In this document: positions 8,709 through 17,547 of the stretch, one piece after another
Position numbering within the stretch: the stretch's first letter is position 1
How the letters are laid out: every line of letters starts with the position of its first letter
From: Pseudolabrys sp. FHR47
GTDB lineage: Bacteria; Pseudomonadota; Alphaproteobacteria; Rhizobiales; Xanthobacteraceae
Assembly (NCBI RefSeq): GCF_005153485.1
Contig: NZ_CP039740.1
Coordinates: forward strand, 3,103,001 to 3,167,000
DNA length: 64,000 nt
Reading direction: 5' to 3'
Notes under the pieces: generated by a model
The model's database searches: none
What the model was told of the DNA's origin: nothing
Seen by the model: the letters and a program-made list of their open reading frames with translations, nothing else
Position numbers and translations under genes: made by a program

Positions 8709-9587
8709 ATGTCGGTCCTGACGCTCGAAGACAACCGCACCTTCCGATGGCGATCGAAATGGATCGGAATTCTTTCGTCACGCGACGGCCGCGCCGGATT
8801 TGTGCTGATCGCCATCATGCTGGCCCTGATCGCTACCGGCCCGCTCCTTGCGCCCTATGCGCCGACCGAGATCCGACTGGCGCCGGCCAATTCGGCACCG
8901 TCCTGGCGGCATTGGCTCGGCACCGATCATCTCGGCCGCGACGTGCTCAGTCGTTTCCTGTGGGGCGGCCAGAACATCATCGCCATCCCGGTCGTCGCCG
9001 TCACCATCACCTATCTCACTGCCGGGCTCCTCAGCCTGGTCGCTTCTTATAAGGGCGGGCTGTTCGACATCGTTGTGGCGCGGATGTTCGAATTCCTGAT
9101 GAGCCTGCCGTCGCTTCTGAAAATCCTGATGCTGGTGGCGGCGTTCGGGCCATCAACGCCGATCCTCGTGATCGCTATCGCCATTTCGAACATGCCCGGC
9201 TCGAGCCGCGTCGTGCGAGGTGCCGTACTCAGCCAGGCAGGCGTCGATTATGTGCAGGCCGCGCAGGCACGCGGTGAATCTGCGATGTCGGTGGTCATTC
9301 GCGAAATCCTTCCGAATATCGTCGGACCGATTGCGGCCGATTTCACGCTACGCATCACCTGGGGAATTATCGCGCTGTCGACCTTGAGCTTCCTCGGTCT
9401 CGGCGTTCAACCGCCGCAGCCCGATTGGGGCCTGATGATCCAGGAAGGCCGAACGTCGCTGCAGCAGGCGCCGCTGGTCGCCATCGTCCCGGCGATCGGC
9501 ATTGCTTGCCTGTCGGTCGGCTTCAATCTGGCGGCCGATGCCATCATCAAACAGTTCAACGATGGCAAGGTCGAAGAAGGCCATTGA
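8709..9587 (+). CDS. Dpp/Opp-type ABC transporter permease (DppC family)
   Basis: A 292-residue permease, partner of the protein encoded 10 bp upstream. It has an N-terminal anchor helix, then PTEIRLAPANSAPSWRHWLGTDHLGRDVLSRFLWGG, the classic DppC entry. The EAA loop is YVQAAQARGESAMSVVIREILPN, and the C-terminal GLGVQPPQPDWGLMI block is also diagnostic. GAGAGGATGGC precedes the ATG. Only 2 bp separate its stop from the ATPase gene, so translation is coupled. Confidence 0.95.
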   Translation: MSVLTLEDNRTFRWRSKWIGILSSRDGRAGFVLIAIMLALIATGPLLAPYAPTEIRLAPANSAPSWRHWLGTDHLGRDVLSRFLWGGQNIIAIPVVAVTITYLTAGLLSLVASYKGGLFDIVVARMFEFLMSLPSLLKILMLVAAFGPSTPILVIAIAISNMPGSSRVVRGAVLSQAGVDYVQAAQARGESAMSVVIREILPNIVGPIAADFTLRITWGIIALSTLSFLGLGVQPPQPDWGLMIQEGRTSLQQAPLVAIVPAIGIACLSVGFNLAADAIIKQFNDGKVEEGH

Positions 9588-9589
9588 GC

Positions 9590-11407
9590 ATGGACACCCC
9601 CGCCGCCTCGATGATGTCTTCGCCGCATACCGGCGGCGGCCTGCGCGTCGATCGGTTGAGTGTCCGGTACCCCGGTCAGCGCGATGGTCTTTTCACGGTC
9701 TGGGACGTGTCGTTGACACTTCGATCGGGTCAGATTCTCGGTCTCGCCGGCGAATCCGGCTGCGGGAAATCGACAACTGCGAAAGCAGCCATCGGATTCC
9801 GGCAGGCCCAGGAAGAGATCAATGGATCGTCCACTCTGAGCGGCGTTGATCTGCTGCGCCTGCGCGAGCAGGAGTTGCGGCGGCTCTGGGGCAACCGTGT
9901 CGCCTACGTTTCGCAAAGCGCCTCGCTTGCCCTGAACCCGGCGCTCACTGTCGGCCGGCAGCTCGCGCAGCCGCTGCGCAAACATCTTGGGCTGCGCGGC
10001 AAGGCGCTTTACAAGCGTCAGTTAGAGCTGCTCGACATCGTCCAACTCCCCAACCCGAAAGAAGCGCTCAAACGCTATCCGTTCCAGTTCAGCGGCGGGC
10101 AACAGCAACGCATTGCTCTGACGATCGCGTTGTGCTGCGAGCCTGACGTGCTCATTCTCGATGAGCCGACGACCGGCCTCGACGTCACGACCCAGGCTCA
10201 CATCTCGGCGGTGCTGCGACGGATCGTCGATCAAACCGGCATCGCCGTGCTCTATGTGAGCCACGACCTCGCTTTACTTGCCAATTTGTCCGACCGCATC
10301 GCCATCATGTATGCCGGCGAAATCGTCGAGGAAGGACCGACCGCCGACGTCGTGCGATCACCGCGTCACCCTTACACCAAGATTCTTCTCGGGTTGAGCC
10401 CACGGCTCGACGATCCGCGACTCGTCGCCGGCATCCCCGGCATTCCGCCCGCAGGCGTCGTGCTGGACCGCTGCGCTTTCGCGGCCCGTTGCCCGCACGC
10501 CCAGCCGATCTGCGAGAGCCGGCAGACGCTCGAACCTGTCGGCGTCGCTCATTCGGTTCGCTGCATCCGCTCCGACGCACTTCGCGCCAGCCTTCCGGTC
10601 CCGGTCACGCTGGAAAAGGCGCCGGAGCGGGACAGGAAGCCACTCCTGATCGTCGACCAGCTCGAACTCACCTACAAGAAGGCGACCGTCAAATCCGTCG
10701 ACAAGGTGTCGTTCCGCCTGCGCGAGGGCGAGCGCATCGGCATCGTCGGCGAAAGCGGCAGCGGAAAATCTTCGGTCCTGAAGATGATCGTCGGCCTGAT
10801 CGAGCCGACCGAGGGCTATATGCGCTTCGACAACACGCGGCTCGACGGCCTGGCCGTCACCCGACCAAAGTGGCTGTGCCGCGATATTCAATTGATCTTC
10901 CAGAATCCGGACGCCTCGCTCAACCCGCGTCATTCGATCCGGCAGATCCTGTCGCGGCCGCTCATGACGTTCCGGCCCGAACTGACGGCGGCCGAACGTG
11001 AAGCGGCCATCCGCGAAGGCATCGAACGCGTCCAGCTGTCCGCCGCCGTCATCGACCGCCTGCCCGGCGATCTGTCCGGCGGACAACGGCAACGTATCGC
11101 GATTGCCCGCGCCTTCCTGGCCAAGCCGCGGCTCCTGCTGTGCGACGAAGTCACCTCGGCGCTCGATGTGTCGGTGCAGGCGACCGTGCTGCAGATGATC
11201 GCCGAACTGTCCGCCGAGACCGGAACGGCGGTCGTTCTCGTCAGCCATGATCTGGCGCTGGTCCGGACCATGGCCGAGCGCACCATCGTGATGCGCAATG
11301 GCCGGATCGTCGAGCAGCAGGACAGCGACAAGCTCTTCCTCGAACCCCAGTCCGACTACACGCGCGAACTCATCGCCGCGATCCCGAAGCTTCATCTGGC
11401 GGCTTGA
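9590..11407 (+). CDS. Fused double ATPase of Dpp/Opp-type ABC importer (DppD-DppF fusion)
   Basis: A 605-residue protein carrying both ATPase domains in one chain. The N-terminal domain has Walker A GESGCGKST, signature FSGGQQQR and Walker B LILDEPTTGLD, followed by the oligopeptide-type C-terminal Cys-containing extension (DRCAFAARCPHAQPICES) that may hold an iron-sulfur cluster. The second domain has GESGSGKSS, LSGGQRQR and LLLCDEVTSALD. The ATG at 9590 (MDTPAASMM) follows the permease stop by 2 bp; the frame is open further upstream but only as a shadow of the permease gene. The fusion guarantees equal amounts of both ATPases. Importer substrate unknown. Confidence 0.94.
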   Translation: MDTPAASMMSSPHTGGGLRVDRLSVRYPGQRDGLFTVWDVSLTLRSGQILGLAGESGCGKSTTAKAAIGFRQAQEEINGSSTLSGVDLLRLREQELRRLWGNRVAYVSQSASLALNPALTVGRQLAQPLRKHLGLRGKALYKRQLELLDIVQLPNPKEALKRYPFQFSGGQQQRIALTIALCCEPDVLILDEPTTGLDVTTQAHISAVLRRIVDQTGIAVLYVSHDLALLANLSDRIAIMYAGEIVEEGPTADVVRSPRHPYTKILLGLSPRLDDPRLVAGIPGIPPAGVVLDRCAFAARCPHAQPICESRQTLEPVGVAHSVRCIRSDALRASLPVPVTLEKAPERDRKPLLIVDQLELTYKKATVKSVDKVSFRLREGERIGIVGESGSGKSSVLKMIVGLIEPTEGYMRFDNTRLDGLAVTRPKWLCRDIQLIFQNPDASLNPRHSIRQILSRPLMTFRPELTAAEREAAIREGIERVQLSAAVIDRLPGDLSGGQRQRIAIARAFLAKPRLLLCDEVTSALDVSVQATVLQMIAELSAETGTAVVLVSHDLALVRTMAERTIVMRNGRIVEQQDSDKLFLEPQSDYTRELIAAIPKLHLAA

Positions 11408-11486
11408 CCATCATGGGCGAGCCACCGGCAAGAAACGGCACGACAGAGCGGGAGAAGCACATTTGACCCAAGGAGAGACCGACCCG

Positions 11487-11507
11487 ATGAACAACCAGCA
11501 ACGCTGA
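11487..11507 (+). CDS. Possible 6-residue leader peptide (MNNQQR)
   Basis: A strong Shine-Dalgarno (AAGGAG, 11470-11475) precedes ATG-AAC-AAC-CAG-CAA-CGC-TGA. The gap of 11408-11597 between the double ATPase and the MATE gene otherwise shows no gene. It could be a translated leader tuning the downstream exporter genes, or the 5' stub of a deleted gene. I see no clear attenuator hairpin. Tentative. Confidence 0.25.
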   Translation: MNNQQR

Positions 11508-11597
11508 ACGCCGAACCGAACGTCCAGCCGCAAGGCACCCCTTGCCCGTAGCTTCCGCAGAAATGCCGTTACGTCGCAATCCTGCGCGCAGCCGATC

Positions 11598-13112
11598 ATG
11601 CATCACGACTCGATGACCCAGACAGCCATCAGCATTTCAACCGAGCCGGACGCCGCCGCCAGTGGCAAACGGCAGAGCGCGGTCGCATCGGACGGCACGC
11701 CGCCGCGTCTATCGACGCGGCGGCATGTCATCGACACATCCAGCCTGGCCGCACCGATCGCCATGGGCCAGTTGTCGAAGCAGCTGATGCAGGCCGTCAC
11801 GTTGATCCTGTTCGGCACGATCCATCCCGAGACTTTGGCCGCAGGCGGCCTTGCCGTGCGCATCAGCGTCACCACCCATATCCTGTCAGCCGTGCTGCTG
11901 ACAGTAGGCGCTACCGTCTCGATGGCGCAGGGTGCCGGCGACGTGCGGCGGGTGACGACGCTCTACTGGAACGGCCTCTATCTCACCGCGCTGCTGTCGC
12001 TCGTCTCGTTCGTCTGGTTTTCCAACGCGCACTTTCTTCTGACGGCGCTCGATTTGCCGTCCGATGTTGTAAGGGATACGCAAACCTGCCTCGACGTCAT
12101 GCGCTGGGCCGAGCCTGCAAACCTGCTGTCGCTCGGCCTCATGCGCGGCGTGCTGCCGGCCTTCGGACTGGCGCGCATTCAATACCTGCTGACGCCGTTT
12201 GCACTCGTCATCTACGTGGCCGGAGCCTTTCTGCTGTCCAAAGGCTCGATCGGCTTTCCGCCCATTGGATGGATCGCAATCCCTATTGCCATGGTCGCGA
12301 GCCGCTGGGTCACGGCGCTGGTCATGCTGGCCATCGTTCATGCGACGTCGTATCGGAAACATATTCCGATCATCGCGCCGCGCCTCTCCGTTCTCGGGCC
12401 GATGCTGCGGTTCGGCGTACCGTTCGGCATCGTTCAAGCCCTCGATACATTATTTTTCTTTACGACGACACTCATGATCGGCAGGCTCGGTGCCGTGCCT
12501 CTTGCCGCCCATCAGATTGTCATGGGCTACGGCATTCTGACGTCGAGTTTCGCCGTCTCGGCCGGCGACGCCGGCTCGCTCCGCGTAAGCTACTTGCGAG
12601 GCCGGCGAGCGTTCGTCGACGCCCGCCGCGCCGGTTTCATCGGCATGATCCTGAGCCTGGCGATGACATCTCTGTCGGCGATGCTCGTCTTCCTTTTTCC
12701 CGACTTTTTCCTCGGCATGTTCATCGATCTCAATGCGCCGCAGAATCAAGCCGTCGTTTCGGCTTCGCGTGAGTTGTTCTACCTCAGCCTGTTCTGGATA
12801 CTGGCTGACGGCGTCTATCTGGCTGCGCTCGGATTGCCGCGCGCCACCGATGACAACCGCTTCGCGGCCCTTGCGGTGCCATTTGTGTATTGGGGAATCG
12901 GTTTATCGACGGCGATCGTCCTCTCGTCGTTTCTTCAACTCGGTCTGGCAGGATATTGGTACGGCTTCGTGCTGGCGCTGGGCGGCAATGCGCTGGTCCT
13001 GACGATCAGGTATGCCTTGGTGACACGATCTGGCGCCCGGATGCGCAACTCCTCATCCGAATCGCCCCAGCTCGTTCTGGCCTCGAACGAGACACACCGG
13101 GGCCGGGAATGA
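11598..13112 (+). CDS. MATE-family efflux transporter
   Basis: A 504-residue multidrug and toxin extrusion-type protein. An N-terminal hydrophilic stretch of about 45 residues is followed by roughly twelve hydrophobic segments in two similar halves. Family-like blocks include LAAPIAMGQLSKQLMQAVTL, VLLTVGATVSMAQGAG, LRFGVPFGIVQALDTL and AAHQIVMGYGILTSSFAVSAGDAGSLRV. It should export small organic molecules by H+ or Na+ antiport. No good ribosome-binding site precedes the ATG at 11598, and MTQTAIS at 11613 is an alternative start. Its stop overlaps the EamA gene by 4 bp, so the two exporters are co-translated behind the importer. Confidence 0.88.
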   Translation: MHHDSMTQTAISISTEPDAAASGKRQSAVASDGTPPRLSTRRHVIDTSSLAAPIAMGQLSKQLMQAVTLILFGTIHPETLAAGGLAVRISVTTHILSAVLLTVGATVSMAQGAGDVRRVTTLYWNGLYLTALLSLVSFVWFSNAHFLLTALDLPSDVVRDTQTCLDVMRWAEPANLLSLGLMRGVLPAFGLARIQYLLTPFALVIYVAGAFLLSKGSIGFPPIGWIAIPIAMVASRWVTALVMLAIVHATSYRKHIPIIAPRLSVLGPMLRFGVPFGIVQALDTLFFFTTTLMIGRLGAVPLAAHQIVMGYGILTSSFAVSAGDAGSLRVSYLRGRRAFVDARRAGFIGMILSLAMTSLSAMLVFLFPDFFLGMFIDLNAPQNQAVVSASRELFYLSLFWILADGVYLAALGLPRATDDNRFAALAVPFVYWGIGLSTAIVLSSFLQLGLAGYWYGFVLALGGNALVLTIRYALVTRSGARMRNSSSESPQLVLASNETHRGRE

Positions 13113-14119
13113 ACAAGCCGGAACGCCCACCAGGGACGACCGGCGAGCCTGTCGATTGGCGCGAGGGCGACATCGACCGGGAACGGCCCGAACCGCCGGT
13201 CGCGCCAGCTCATGCCGCTCGCGCGTCGTTGAGGCAACGCTGGCGCACCCTTCCGTTCACCGATCTCTGGAACGGCGCCTCGAACAATCTCCGCGCGACG
13301 ATCATGACACTCGTGTCGATTGTCCTATTTTCTGCCGTGATGGCGAGCATCAAGGCCCTCGGATCGCAACTTCCGATGACCCAAATCCTGTTGGTCCGCC
13401 AGCTCGTCGTCTCGTTGGTGATCTTTTATCTGATCGGCGGCCGCATCCGGCAGGCCCTGCATACCGAGCGGCTTGGCCTTCAAATCATGCGCGGCGTGTT
13501 CTCCTGGGGATCGCAGCTGACCCAGTTCATCGCCCTTCTCTACATCCCGCTTGCCGAAGTAACGGCACTGAGCTTCAGCCAAGTCGTGTTCATCACCATC
13601 GGCGCCGCCGTCATTCTCCGCGAACGCGTCGGCTGGCATCGCTGGTTCGCGACGGTCACGGGGTTTCTCGGCCTATTCATCATGCTGGCGCCAACCGGGG
13701 AAGGCCTCAATGCTTTCGCCCTTCTCGCGCTGACAAGCGGCGTCCTGGGAGCCGGCGTTTCGCTGACAATCCGTGCCATGGCCGACAAGGAATCGACGCT
13801 GACCATCATGCTCTATCAGTGTGGCATTCTTTGTCTCGCCTATGTCGGGCCGGCACTTTGGTATTGGACCTGGCCCACGGCGTGGGAGTGGTACATCCTC
13901 GTCCTGATCGGTCTGCTCGGCGCGCTAGCTCAATATCTGTTCACTCGCGGCTGCCAGATTGGAGAAGCCGCCGCAATTGCGCCGCTCGAGTTCACGCGTC
14001 TCCTCCTGGCGGCGGTTGCTGGCTATCTGGTCTTCTTCGAGGTGCCGAGCCTACTAACATTGACAGGCGCCGCCGTCATCATCGGGTCGATGATCTATAC
14101 GGTGCGACACAATCGCTAG
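13109..14119 (+). CDS. EamA/DMT-family transporter
   Basis: A 336-residue drug/metabolite-superfamily exporter with about ten membrane segments after an unusually long hydrophilic N-terminus of roughly 65 residues, rich in Pro, Glu and Arg. Two EamA repeats are visible: the first contains GVFSWGSQLTQFIALLYIPLAEVTALSFSQ, and the second ends with FTRGCQIGEAAAIAPLEFTRLLLAAVAGYLVFFE. ATG at 13109 lies inside the MATE stop (ATGA overlap). A frame extension upstream to 12890 is only a shadow of the MATE gene. It probably exports a metabolite or toxic product of the pathway. Confidence 0.9.
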   Translation: MNKPERPPGTTGEPVDWREGDIDRERPEPPVAPAHAARASLRQRWRTLPFTDLWNGASNNLRATIMTLVSIVLFSAVMASIKALGSQLPMTQILLVRQLVVSLVIFYLIGGRIRQALHTERLGLQIMRGVFSWGSQLTQFIALLYIPLAEVTALSFSQVVFITIGAAVILRERVGWHRWFATVTGFLGLFIMLAPTGEGLNAFALLALTSGVLGAGVSLTIRAMADKESTLTIMLYQCGILCLAYVGPALWYWTWPTAWEWYILVLIGLLGALAQYLFTRGCQIGEAAAIAPLEFTRLLLAAVAGYLVFFEVPSLLTLTGAAVIIGSMIYTVRHNR

Positions 14120-14129
14120 CGACAGCGAC

Positions 14130-14154
14130 CCGAGGCGCCCTTTCGACGCCTCGG
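14130..14154. terminator. Convergent-gene terminator hairpin
   Basis: Inverted repeat CCGAGGCG (14130-14137) / CGCCTCGG (14147-14154) with a 9-nt loop, followed by TCTTTC on the plus strand. It sits in the 60-bp gap between the stops of the EamA gene (14119) and the LysR gene (14180), where a bidirectional terminator is expected. Confidence 0.6.
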
Positions 14155-14179
14155 TCTTTCACAAGGAACGCTCTTCGCG

Positions 14180-15175
14180 TTAGCCTACAGCGCTCCGCGG
14201 CTTCACGACCGCTGTCGGCATGGACATGACATTTCCCGTCTTCTCTGGCTTTTTCGGCAGCGGTTCCATGTGAATGTCGATCAGGCTGTCGACGAAACGC
14301 GCCGCGAGCTTGAACTCGGGGGAATTGGGCCGGGTGACGGCGGTGATCGGATACTCGCGGCGCGTCAATTCCGGCTTTATGACGCGGAGCGTGCCCGCTT
14401 CGATATGTGGCAGCGCGATGTGCTCGGGCACATAGCCGATATTGCGACCGCAGAGGATGAGCGCAAGCTTGGCGTGAGCGCCATTGCCGACGTCGCCGAG
14501 CGTCTTGAAGTGATGCCCATAAGACACCCGGGTGACGTCCTCAAGATGGCCCCTGCTGCAATACGACGCCGACGCGATATGCTCCGCGGTGATCAGATCG
14601 TCAGAGATATCGAACAGCGGGTGGGGCCGGCCGCAACACAGCAACGCCACTTCCTCGAACAGGCGCTCGTAGGCGAGATGGTCGAATTGCTCGCTCATCA
14701 GTCCAATGCCGACATGCGTCAATCCATCGGCGACGCGGCCCGCCATCTGATAGCCAAGCATGATTTCAATTTTGAAGCGGATATTCGGATAGTAGTCCGT
14801 AAAGCGCTCGATCGCTTCGGAGATGCGCGCCCGCGGATTTTCGACGACGCCGTCCTGGATGCCTACGACGAGTTCGCCATGAGCGCGTTCACTGATGGTG
14901 GACGCTCGTTGTTTGAAGACCTCGATCGACGCGAAGAGATCCTTCGCCGCCTCGTAGACGAGTTCACCTTCGCGGTAGAGCTTGAACCCCTTCGGGCCTC
15001 GCTGACACAGGCGCACGCCGACGCGGCCTTCGAGCGACTTGACGTGCTCGCTGAGCACCGATTGCGACATATTGAGCGTCGCCTGCGCGGCGGTAAAACC
15101 GCCTTCTTCGACAATCGTGCAGAAGCAGCGCAACAACTTAAGGTCGATATCGTAGATCTGGCTTATTCCTGACAT
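14180..15175 (-). CDS. LysR-type transcriptional regulator
   Basis: A 331-residue DNA-binding regulator. The winged helix-turn-helix occupies about residues 12-72 (LKLLRCFCTIVEEGGFTAAQATL then SQSVLSEHVKSLEGRVG and LCQRGPKGF), followed by a periplasmic-binding-protein-like effector domain. The ATG at 15175 is preferred over 15196 because AAAGGAG lies 9 bases upstream. It is transcribed divergently from the receptor gene at 15563 and lies between the two halves of the importer/monooxygenase cluster, so it is the likely regulator of both. The effector is presumably the imported compound (inference). Confidence 0.93.
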   Translation of the reverse strand: MSGISQIYDIDLKLLRCFCTIVEEGGFTAAQATLNMSQSVLSEHVKSLEGRVGVRLCQRGPKGFKLYREGELVYEAAKDLFASIEVFKQRASTISERAHGELVVGIQDGVVENPRARISEAIERFTDYYPNIRFKIEIMLGYQMAGRVADGLTHVGIGLMSEQFDHLAYERLFEEVALLCCGRPHPLFDISDDLITAEHIASASYCSRGHLEDVTRVSYGHHFKTLGDVGNGAHAKLALILCGRNIGYVPEHIALPHIEAGTLRVIKPELTRREYPITAVTRPNSPEFKLAARFVDSLIDIHMEPLPKKPEKTGNVMSMPTAVVKPRSAVG

Positions 15176-15562
15176 GGCGGCAATCTCCTTTGGCATAGAC
15201 CAGGCGTGCCTGGACTAGACTTTCGGCGATGACCTCCGGCGCTGAGCGTTCCAACCCAGGGACATAAGAGCAAAGCCTATGCCAGCCGCTATAGCGCATA
15301 ATCTTTCGGCATTAACCGTCGCCTCGGGCCGCAAGTCCGCCGTTTAGAGCGATGTTGCACACGATTTCGGTCATTGGCCGCAAACCAGACCGCCGCGCCA
15401 CCCGCTGGCCTATGCCGCTTTTTTGTAACCTTGCCCAAACAGATATCGGGATACCGGGCCAGCGAAGCATCTCGCTTTCCTTATGGTTTGAGCATTTGCG
15501 GCCCTATTAGCTCAGAGCGACTCGTCTTTCTTCCTGGGTGGAACTGACTGGATCGGCTCATC
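15176..15562. promoter_or_regulatory. Divergent LysR/receptor control region
   Basis: No gene is supported in this 387-bp gap. A perfect 14-bp palindrome CCAGGC-GT-GCCTGG lies at 15200-15213, only 25 bp upstream of the lysR start, where an autoregulatory site would be. AT-richer stretches near 15420 and 15480 could hold the promoter for the receptor gene. A TGGGTGGAAC stretch near the 15563 start offers only a weak ribosome-binding site. Confidence 0.4.
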
Positions 15563-17152
15563 ATGACCACGCGCGACGACCTGACAGACGACTTTCTCAG
15601 CGACACATGGCTCGACCGCCGGCAGCTTATGCTCGGCGCGGTTGCAGCCGGCGGCAGCGGGCTTCTCTCGGCCCTGGCATCGCTGCCGGCACGGGCGCAG
15701 CCGAAGCGCGGCGGCATCCTGCGCTACGGCTTCGGCGATTCCGATTCAGGCGAAAAGCTCGACCCGGCCCGTATCAAGAACGGCGCCGGCATCGAACTGA
15801 TGCATGTCATCTACGAACCGCTCGTTCGCCGCGGCAAAGATTGGAAATTCTATCCTTACCTCGCGGAGTCCTACGAACTGGACAAGGAATCCAATGCCTG
15901 GATTTTCCGCCTGCGCAAGAACGTCAAATTCCATGACGGCTCTCCTCTGACCGCCAAGGATGTCGTCTATTCGCTCGGCCGCCTTCTCGATGAGAAGGTC
16001 GGGTCATCGGTTCGCGCGCGGCTCAAGGGCAGCTACACGCCAGAAGGTCTCGAAGCGCTCGACGATTACACCGTCAAGATCAACATGCTTCGGCGGGACA
16101 CGATGCTGGACCAGCCGCTGTCGCGCTATAACTGCGGCATCATTAAAGCCGGCACCGAACCGATGACCGATCCGGCCTCCGCCATCGGGACGGGACCGTT
16201 CAAGGTGACGGGCTTCGAGCCGGGTCAGTCGTGGGAGGTCGCGCGCTTCAAGGACTACTGGAACAAGACACTGCCTTACCTGGACGGCATCCAGTGCGTC
16301 CATATTCCCAGTCAGACGGCGAAAGTGCAGTCGGTCGTCTCCGGTACGGTCGACCTGATTGATCCGGTCGATTCAGTCCTCGTCAAGGAACTCAAAAAGG
16401 ATGCGCGCGTCCGCGTCGAGCCGCTGCCGCATGCGATGTCGTGGTGCATCTTCTTCAACCACCGCATCAAGCCTTTCGACGACGTCCGGGTACGGCGCGC
16501 GATCAAACTGGCCGTCGATCGCAAGCTGATCCTCGATACAGTCTATCAAGGGCTCGGTGTCACCACGCCCGACGTGCCTTTGCCGCCGGACGATCCGATG
16601 TTCCCTGAGGATGTCGGTGACGGCGCCCAGGACATTGCGGGCTCGAAAAAGCTCCTCGCCGAGGCCGGCTTTCCAAACGGATTGGAGTTCACACTTTATA
16701 CCTCCCCCATTCTGCCCGGCATGGTCGATCTCGCCGTCACCTTTGCGGAGTCGGTCAAAGCCGCCGGTATCAAGGTCACCGTCAATCAATGGCCGGCCGC
16801 GACCTACTGGGATCAGGTCTGGCTGAAATATCCGACCTTCGTCGACTACAACTTCCGGCGCAACGCCCACGATGCGCTCGATCTCGCTTTCGCCAAAGGC
16901 TCGCCTTATGCCGCGGGCGTCAATTTCGACGACGACGGCAAATTGCGGGAGTTCATCGACCGGGCGCTCGTCGAATCGGACCCTGCGAAACAGACCCAGA
17001 TGTACAAGGATGCGATGCGCCGCGTCGCGCGCGAGGCCGGTGTGATCATTCCCTGCTTCCTGAGCCGCAACTTCGTCCTCAGCAAGAACGTCCAGGGCGA
17101 TCTTTTCAAATGGGAGATGCCGGTCGGTTACAACGAACTGGCCAAGAGCTGA
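15563..17152 (+). CDS. ABC transporter substrate-binding protein, family 5 (peptide/opine/nickel type)
   Basis: A 529-residue periplasmic receptor. The N-terminus carries a twin-arginine signal (LDRRQLMLGAVAAGG, then a hydrophobic stretch ending PARAQ), so it is probably exported folded by Tat. The mature domain shows GGILRYGFGDSDSGEKLDPAR, WIFRLRKNVKFHDGSPLTAKDVVYS and the late DDVRVRRAIKLAVDR, all diagnostic for the family. It is separated by 4 kb and four genes from the Dpp-type permeases and ATPase but is the only matching receptor visible. A stem-loop follows at 17237. The three monooxygenase genes come next on the same strand. Confidence 0.93.
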   Translation: MTTRDDLTDDFLSDTWLDRRQLMLGAVAAGGSGLLSALASLPARAQPKRGGILRYGFGDSDSGEKLDPARIKNGAGIELMHVIYEPLVRRGKDWKFYPYLAESYELDKESNAWIFRLRKNVKFHDGSPLTAKDVVYSLGRLLDEKVGSSVRARLKGSYTPEGLEALDDYTVKINMLRRDTMLDQPLSRYNCGIIKAGTEPMTDPASAIGTGPFKVTGFEPGQSWEVARFKDYWNKTLPYLDGIQCVHIPSQTAKVQSVVSGTVDLIDPVDSVLVKELKKDARVRVEPLPHAMSWCIFFNHRIKPFDDVRVRRAIKLAVDRKLILDTVYQGLGVTTPDVPLPPDDPMFPEDVGDGAQDIAGSKKLLAEAGFPNGLEFTLYTSPILPGMVDLAVTFAESVKAAGIKVTVNQWPAATYWDQVWLKYPTFVDYNFRRNAHDALDLAFAKGSPYAAGVNFDDDGKLREFIDRALVESDPAKQTQMYKDAMRRVAREAGVIIPCFLSRNFVLSKNVQGDLFKWEMPVGYNELAKS

Positions 17153-17236
17153 ACTTACACGCGCCGAGCCCGCCATACTGGGGCTTCGAGTTCCCTGCCA
17201 AGCTCCCTGCAACTTGAGCCGATCGACTGCGCGATC

Positions 17237-17265
17237 AAACCCCGGCGCTGTAGCCGCCGCGGTTT
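17237..17265. terminator. Stem-loop downstream of the family-5 receptor (possible attenuator)
   Basis: AAACCCCGGCG (17237-17247) pairs with CGCCGCGGTTT (17255-17265), 11 bp with one C-C mismatch and a 7-nt loop. A smaller hairpin GATCG/CGATC lies at 17221-17236. No strong U run follows. The rest of the 395-bp gap 17153-17547 shows no gene; a T-rich run near 17390-17400 may belong to a promoter for the monooxygenase genes. Confidence 0.4.
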
Positions 17266-17547
17266 CAATCCCTCCCGCAAGCCGATCGGCTGCTTTTTGC
17301 CGCCGTGGCTCACTGGCGTTTGCCCTCTGTTTCGCCGCCACACGATCCAGCCCCGTTACAGGCACCTCCGTCCTCCGGACACTGCCTCTTTTTTATAGTG
17401 ACCTGCCTAGCCGCGCATCGTCCGGCACGACCGGCGTTGCTTGTCGCATTCCTGATGGTTTCACCACCCCCGCGGCGGTTACCTCAATGCTGACGATCAG
17501 CACCGTGGCGCACGATTTCACGGTGACGCGCAAGAAGGGGCTAAGCA

